Assembly: GCA_964606855.1 (NCBI GenBank)
Contig: CAZSHM010000001.1
Coordinates: 88,517 to 152,516, forward strand
DNA length: 64,000 nt
From: UBA7185 sp964606855
Lineage (GTDB): Bacteria; Bacillota; Peptococcia; Peptococcales; Peptococcaceae
Reading direction: 5' to 3'
The notes beneath the pieces are model-generated. The model did not search any database. It worked only from the letters and a program-made list of their open reading frames with translations, and was not told the origin of the DNA. Below are positions 59,839-64,000 of this stretch, piece by piece (positions within the stretch are counted from its first letter, which is position 1; each line of letters starts with the position of its first letter). The position numbers were made by a program, and so were the translations under genes.

Positions 59839-59885
59839 CGCTGCCGCGGAGGGGATCGGCCTCCGCGGCAGCGTTTCTTTTTTCC
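59839..59885 (+). terminator. Rho-independent terminator of the CMD-cupin gene
   Basis: CGCTGCCGCGGAGG (59839-59852) pairs perfectly with CCTCCGCGGCAGCG (59860-59873), followed by a T-rich tail. Confidence 0.92.
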
Positions 59886-60010
59886 CTGCGGCGCAGCGCT
59901 CTGCCTGAATCACAAGAAAGCTTATGACATACATAATTATTTTTTATTGGAGTTTTGTGGAAGGCGGGCGGGAATTTCCAAAACCGAGGTATCCCGGATG
60001 CACAATTTTG

Positions 60011-60264
60011 TGATATAATGTGAAAAAATAGCAGCCGGGAGCAGGAATGGAAATTTTTGGAATTATAAAACCTTCAAAAAGTATAGGCTTTTGGGGAGGG
60101 CTTTTTTCGCAAATAAAAACGGCTATATAGAGCGGATGCTCCACATAGCCGGCATATTTAGTATTTTCGCACATCGTCGACAAGGTATACCTTTCTGAAG
60201 CTGTGTCCTTGTTTCCGAGATTCGGCATCGTGGTCGCAGGTTCAACTACTTGAGGAGGATCCCT
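60011..60264 (+). promoter_or_regulatory. Promoter and possible structured leader of the surface protein
   Basis: TGATATAATG gives an extended -10 (TATAAT 60014-60019) with no clear -35. The leader is about 240 nt and AT-rich. It contains GGCTAT..ATAGCC (about 60121-60150), GACAAGG (about 60178) with CCTTGTT (about 60208), and CCGA/TCGG short stems, so it could fold. It does not match c-di-GMP, T-box or cobalamin riboswitch cores that I know. GAGGAGG precedes the ATG. Confidence 0.5.
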
Positions 60265-63200
60265 ATGGGCAGGAAACTACGAAGCAAACCGGGCAAACTG
60301 ATCGCGCTGCTGCTGTGTGTGAGCATGATCGGGACGATGTTCACAGGCATGGAGTTCGCGTCCCCGGCTTATGCCGCCGGGGAGAGCGGCGGACCGACGG
60401 CGAAGACCGTGATAGATTCGCGTGTGGCCGACCCGGACACGATGGATACGTACGAGGACGCGCTGCTGAGCGACGAGGAGGGGTCGCGCTACGCCGGGCG
60501 CGTGTGGACGGACAAGACGGTGTTCGCGTACGGGGCGGACGCGGCGCAGAGCGGCGCCGAANNNNNNNNNNNNNNNNNNNNNNNNNNNNNNNNNNNNNNN
60601 NNNNNNNNNNNNNNNNNNNNNNNNNNNNNNNNNNNNNNNNNNNNNNNNNNNNNNNNNNNNNAATCAGACCATGACGGGTATGACGGCAGCGTCTCCTTCG
60701 ATGCCGACTTTGCGCATGTGTTCTCCGCCCTCGCCAGCACGCAGAAGGTGAACGAGTATCCGCTCACGCCGATCGATCTGGTCATCGTCTTCGATATGAG
60801 CGCGAGCATGGGTCAGGACACCCGGTATGAGATTGACCATGGGGCCCCTAAGCTGACTGCGCATCTGAATACGGAACTGGAAAAAGAGGGCGCAAAAGAA
60901 TACTCCGATCATTTTCCTGTGGGAGGCGTGCCTATGGAGGAGCGCATCCAGAATTCTCGGATACAGAAAACCCTGGATGCAATCAATCAGACGATCGACA
61001 GTCTCATGGAGCAGAACCCGCAGAACCGGGTGGCTGTCTGCGCATACGGCGCCAACGCCACCGTGCTTATGCCGCTGGCGCACTGGCAACATAAAGATGA
61101 AAATAAAGATATCCCGTATCTCGCGGTGGGCGGCATGGAAACCCTGTATCACCCGAGCGATTTACAGGCAAGAGACGGGCAATGGTACTGGATGAACAAC
61201 CGGGATACCTGCTACACTGTAGCGGTCGATGCCGAAATGTGCACGGAAAATGTGAAGACTTCTACCAGGCAGAACAACAACTGGGTGCTGCACCGGAAGA
61301 CCGTGAGCAACAATATCGACAGTGACAACGCGAAAGCCTACCCCGGAGCAGGGGCGCAAAACGCGGTAACCTTGTTTCTAAAGGCATTGATGTATCAAGA
61401 GGAAAACAACAAGATGTTTGACCCCAATACCGCGGAAAACTATCTATCGAGTAAACCAGCCCTCAGAGCGGCTATGGCGGGGACGCGGAGACTTTCTGCC
61501 GACGAGTATATCGGGTACTTCACGAACACGCAGGGCGGCATCTATCTCGCGTATAAACAGCTGGCCGATTCGCCCGACACTACTTACACAGATTACACAG
61601 AAACCATATATTCTGGAGATGCAACGGTGGCCCGCGTTCCCGCCGTCATTATCATGTCCGACGGCGGTGCCAACTTTGCGTTTAACCCGATGGGCACCGT
61701 CGCGTTGAAAAACGGGGCAATGTCAGGAGCGAAACCGAATCCAAACGATATTGGCAGCATAACGTATTACACCTATGCCGAATGGAAAAATGGAGATGGC
61801 ACAACACCAGAAGGAGATACAAAATATGGCTTTGCTCAATTATCCGAAGATACCTACGTTTCAGACAATTATGGACACCTCGGGATTCTGGACAAATACT
61901 ATCGATTATATTCGCCTACAGCTTCTAACGAAACAGGACAATACGGAAATCTTGGTGACGAGTGGTACAAGGTCTGGTTGCCTGGGGCGGAGCAGTTCGA
62001 AGATGTCGGCGAAGAAACGTCATTTACAGGAGTTCACTCTCTGTTCAATTTGGGGGCGGATGTCCATCAGGAGGGGACACTGACGGAACCGCCTGCATGG
62101 TATTATCAGGGTGTGCTGTACAGCAGCGACAACAATGTCATAGGGACACCCGGCACCGTATTGGAGGTGCTTCTCACCGCGTCCTATATGAGTTATGTCG
62201 CAGAGCAGCATTACCGCAACGGCTGGGAAGCAGGAGGGGTTGAGGGGGAAAGCCAGCTCAGCACCTATACCATGAGCGTGGATACCGAACATGTACCCCT
62301 ATGGGGCAGAATGCGCCTTTATCCGACATTGGATCCAAAAGAGTATTCTCTAGAGTATCCTGACGAGGAATACCCTGACGAGAAAGACAAGATAACGAAC
62401 TGGTCTAAGGATACGGAAAAATTTGGAACCGACGACGAGATAAAAACAGCGCTTGTCGCGGCGAACTCGAACTTGGAGCAGTTAAGCTTGACAACGCCGC
62501 GTGAACTGCTGTTTACGAGAGGAATTCACGGAGACATAGGACATAACCTTGGGCAAAGGGACATCAACAGCCTTGGGGAAGCCTGGAAGGCGTGGAAAGA
62601 CGCGCCGGAGGGGGAAAACGCCACCGCTGTCATGCAGATAGGGAATCCCGTCACCCCCATTGAAATCGATATCCGAAAACTTCCTGAGGGTGGAGTCCAG
62701 TATCCTGCCGGCGGTGAAGATACGGTTACCGTCACAAACGAGAATGTCCTAGACAACATTGCGTACAATGACGCGTTTTTCGATGTCACCTCGAAGGAAC
62801 TCAGCGATACCTTTGCGAATATTTCTGAACTGCTCGTCGGACAGGTTTTCGCGCCTGTCTCCGGCGCCAACGCCTCCGGGGCGAGCGCGTCTGTGACGTA
62901 TCAGGATCCCATCGGGGACTACATGGAGATCAAGAACGGCGCGATCACAACGACTCAGCCAACGGACATGGCGCTGCTCTCCTTCGGCGAGATGCACAAC
63001 CTGGTCCGCACGGGCGTGTACGACTACCAGTGGAACGATGCGTATATCAAGAAACATCGGCCCGGAGCAGAAGGGACGGAACCGATGCTGCTGGGCTGGT
63101 ACAAGGGGGACGATCCGGCAACAGCAGACTATGCTGCAACACTCGAAGAGATAGAGGGAAAACCCTATAGCTCCCCCAAGGAGGCGTGGGCAGACGGATG

Positions 63201-64000
63201 GGTGTACCGGCTGAGCTTCCAGGAACTGTTCAACTATGTGCCGATTGTGGGCGTAGACAAAAAGGAAACAGGAGAGACGTTGACGCCGGCGGACGTGCCG
63301 GATCAGATGAAGAACACCGTCTACACCGTCTATCGCTTTGAGGATCAGGCAAAAGCAAATGAGCTGCGCATCAATCCGGTGTACGGGGAGAAGGTGCCGC
63401 AGGAGATTGAAGATGCCTGGGCGGAGGCATACGAGACGAACAAGGCGTATCCTGCCGAGAACACGATCTATGCCGGGACGCCCGGCGTCTACCGCTTGAA
63501 CGACATCCGGGTGTGGGTGGAGTCGTACGGCGACTATGTGGACACGGAGGGGGCCATCACCCCGAACCCGTCCGCCTACGACGCGTCGCTCTACATGGAC
63601 ATCCCCTACGCGGCGATCCCGACCCAGATGGCGGAGATCACCCTCGGGCCGAACGGCGTGCTGTCCTACAAGACCAACTTAGCGGTAAAGAAGGATACCA
63701 CGCCCATGCGGCTGTTCTACGCGGTCGGGCTGCAGGACAAGCTGATCCTCCGCGACGCGGACGGGAACCAGACCGGGGTGGACGTCAGCGCGCTCTCGGA
63801 GGAGTACATCCGCACCCACCGCGATCAGGACGACAAGATCTGGTTCCTCTCGAATTACTACAGCGAGACACCGTATGCATACACCGTGGAAGAGCCCTCT
63901 GTTGAGAACGAGGGCGGGGACAGCGAAACCGGCCGGGAGGCCCGCGCGGACGGCTCGGAGGGCGGCGGAACCGGCCAGGAGGACAATACGCCCGATTTCA
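60265..64000 (+). CDS. Large secreted von Willebrand factor A surface protein (partial, with assembly gap)
   Basis: Starts at ATG 60265 with a signal peptide (KLIALLLCVSMIGTMFTG, cleavage near SPAYA-A). Sequence is lost at 60562-60661; after it the same frame stays open to the window end. A vWA domain follows: MIDAS VIVFDMSASMG (60787-60813) and VIIMSDGGANFAF (about 61648). Long Asp/Asn-rich beta-type regions come after, ending in a Glu/Gly-rich stretch suggestive of a stalk or anchor region. Likely a cell-surface adhesin or pilin-like protein; the C-terminal anchor lies outside the window. Frame agreement across the gap does not prove its true length. Confidence 0.85.
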   Translation, partial: MGRKLRSKPGKLIALLLCVSMIGTMFTGMEFASPAYAAGESGGPTAKTVIDSRVADPDTMDTYEDALLSDEEGSRYAGRVWTDKTVFAYGADAAQSGAEXXXXXXXXXXXXXXXXXXXXXXXXXXXXXXXXXXSDHDGYDGSVSFDADFAHVFSALASTQKVNEYPLTPIDLVIVFDMSASMGQDTRYEIDHGAPKLTAHLNTELEKEGAKEYSDHFPVGGVPMEERIQNSRIQKTLDAINQTIDSLMEQNPQNRVAVCAYGANATVLMPLAHWQHKDENKDIPYLAVGGMETLYHPSDLQARDGQWYWMNNRDTCYTVAVDAEMCTENVKTSTRQNNNWVLHRKTVSNNIDSDNAKAYPGAGAQNAVTLFLKALMYQEENNKMFDPNTAENYLSSKPALRAAMAGTRRLSADEYIGYFTNTQGGIYLAYKQLADSPDTTYTDYTETIYSGDATVARVPAVIIMSDGGANFAFNPMGTVALKNGAMSGAKPNPNDIGSITYYTYAEWKNGDGTTPEGDTKYGFAQLSEDTYVSDNYGHLGILDKYYRLYSPTASNETGQYGNLGDEWYKVWLPGAEQFEDVGEETSFTGVHSLFNLGADVHQEGTLTEPPAWYYQGVLYSSDNNVIGTPGTVLEVLLTASYMSYVAEQHYRNGWEAGGVEGESQLSTYTMSVDTEHVPLWGRMRLYPTLDPKEYSLEYPDEEYPDEKDKITNWSKDTEKFGTDDEIKTALVAANSNLEQLSLTTPRELLFTRGIHGDIGHNLGQRDINSLGEAWKAWKDAPEGENATAVMQIGNPVTPIEIDIRKLPEGGVQYPAGGEDTVTVTNENVLDNIAYNDAFFDVTSKELSDTFANISELLVGQVFAPVSGANASGASASVTYQDPIGDYMEIKNGAITTTQPTDMALLSFGEMHNLVRTGVYDYQWNDAYIKKHRPGAEGTEPMLLGWYKGDDPATADYAATLEEIEGKPYSSPKEAWADGWVYRLSFQELFNYVPIVGVDKKETGETLTPADVPDQMKNTVYTVYRFEDQAKANELRINPVYGEKVPQEIEDAWAEAYETNKAYPAENTIYAGTPGVYRLNDIRVWVESYGDYVDTEGAITPNPSAYDASLYMDIPYAAIPTQMAEITLGPNGVLSYKTNLAVKKDTTPMRLFYAVGLQDKLILRDADGNQTGVDVSALSEEYIRTHRDQDDKIWFLSNYYSETPYAYTVEEPSVENEGGDSETGREARADGSEGGGTGQEDNTPDF
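60562..60661. other. Assembly gap (100 N)
   Basis: Exactly 100 undetermined bases inside the surface-protein gene. The round number implies a scaffold gap of unknown true size, so the protein length and any repeat there are unknown. Confidence 0.98.

Noticed and set aside
59944..60228. Minus-strand 94-codon open frame before the surface-protein gene
   Set aside because: No ribosome binding site or known family, and it covers the plus-strand promoter and leader; kept only as a leader region.
60236..60252. GCAGGTTCAACTAC resembling a tRNA T-arm
   Set aside because: No pairing T-stem partner, acceptor stem or anticodon arm is present around it.
60020..60264. Cyclic-di-GMP or other known riboswitch in the surface-protein leader
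   Set aside because: The conserved cores I know for GEMM, cobalamin and T-box elements are absent; only generic hairpins are seen.

Overview
The window is a GC-rich chromosomal segment of an anaerobic or microaerotolerant Bacillota (Firmicutes), probably of clostridial or negativicute type. Evidence for this is the C-terminal end of RNase Y, a phenylalanine T-box leader in front of pheST, an IspH-ribosomal S1 fusion next to cmk and a HutP-family protein, PerR, rubrerythrin and ferritin, cytochrome bd oxidase, TGn-TATAAT promoters and strong AGGAGG ribosome binding sites. The genus cannot be fixed from sequence alone. There is one assembly gap (100 N) at 60562-60661. I saw no rRNA, tRNA, CRISPR array or insertion sequence.

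Layout. 1-19.1 kb is core metabolism: rny (end), T-box-pheS-pheT, a carbon block (class II aldolase, transaldolase-like, glpX), rho, a small lipoprotein, a split transketolase on the minus strand, hutP-like, cmk, ispH-S1, a sodium:alanine-type symporter and cydAB. 19.5-44.9 kb is an accessory island of adjacent modules, each with a transporter and enzymes and, nearly always, a divergent regulator: (A) LysR | anion transporter + two amidohydrolase-fold proteins + nitronate monooxygenase-like protein; (B) SDR + anion transporter, with an HxlR regulator converging on them; (C) LysR | two old-yellow-enzyme/Fe-S/FAD reductases + anion transporter; (D) LysR | alkaline-phosphatase-superfamily hydrolase + MFS transporter; (E) LysR | anion transporter + a third reductase. 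Module A is clearly more AT-rich than its surroundings.

45-54.5 kb is mostly oxidative-stress, iron and redox genes: perR with a rubredoxin/FMN-synthase/rubrerythrin fusion, ychF, ferritin, a TauE-type permease, rsmD, a coiled-coil protein, and a nitroreductase-Rrf2-EFR1 operon. 54.7-58.9 kb is an MMPL exporter translationally coupled to a secreted repeat protein. A CMD-cupin protein follows, and the window ends inside a large secreted von Willebrand A surface protein.

Together the island looks like a set of independently regulated uptake-and-conversion cassettes for small organic anions. The cytosolic flavin/Fe-S reductases would reduce activated C=C bonds with NAD(P)H. Substrates cannot be named from sequence. 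Two features make the island unusual: all three reductases carry Trp where the family has its proton-donating Tyr, and both amidohydrolase-fold proteins lack most metal ligands.
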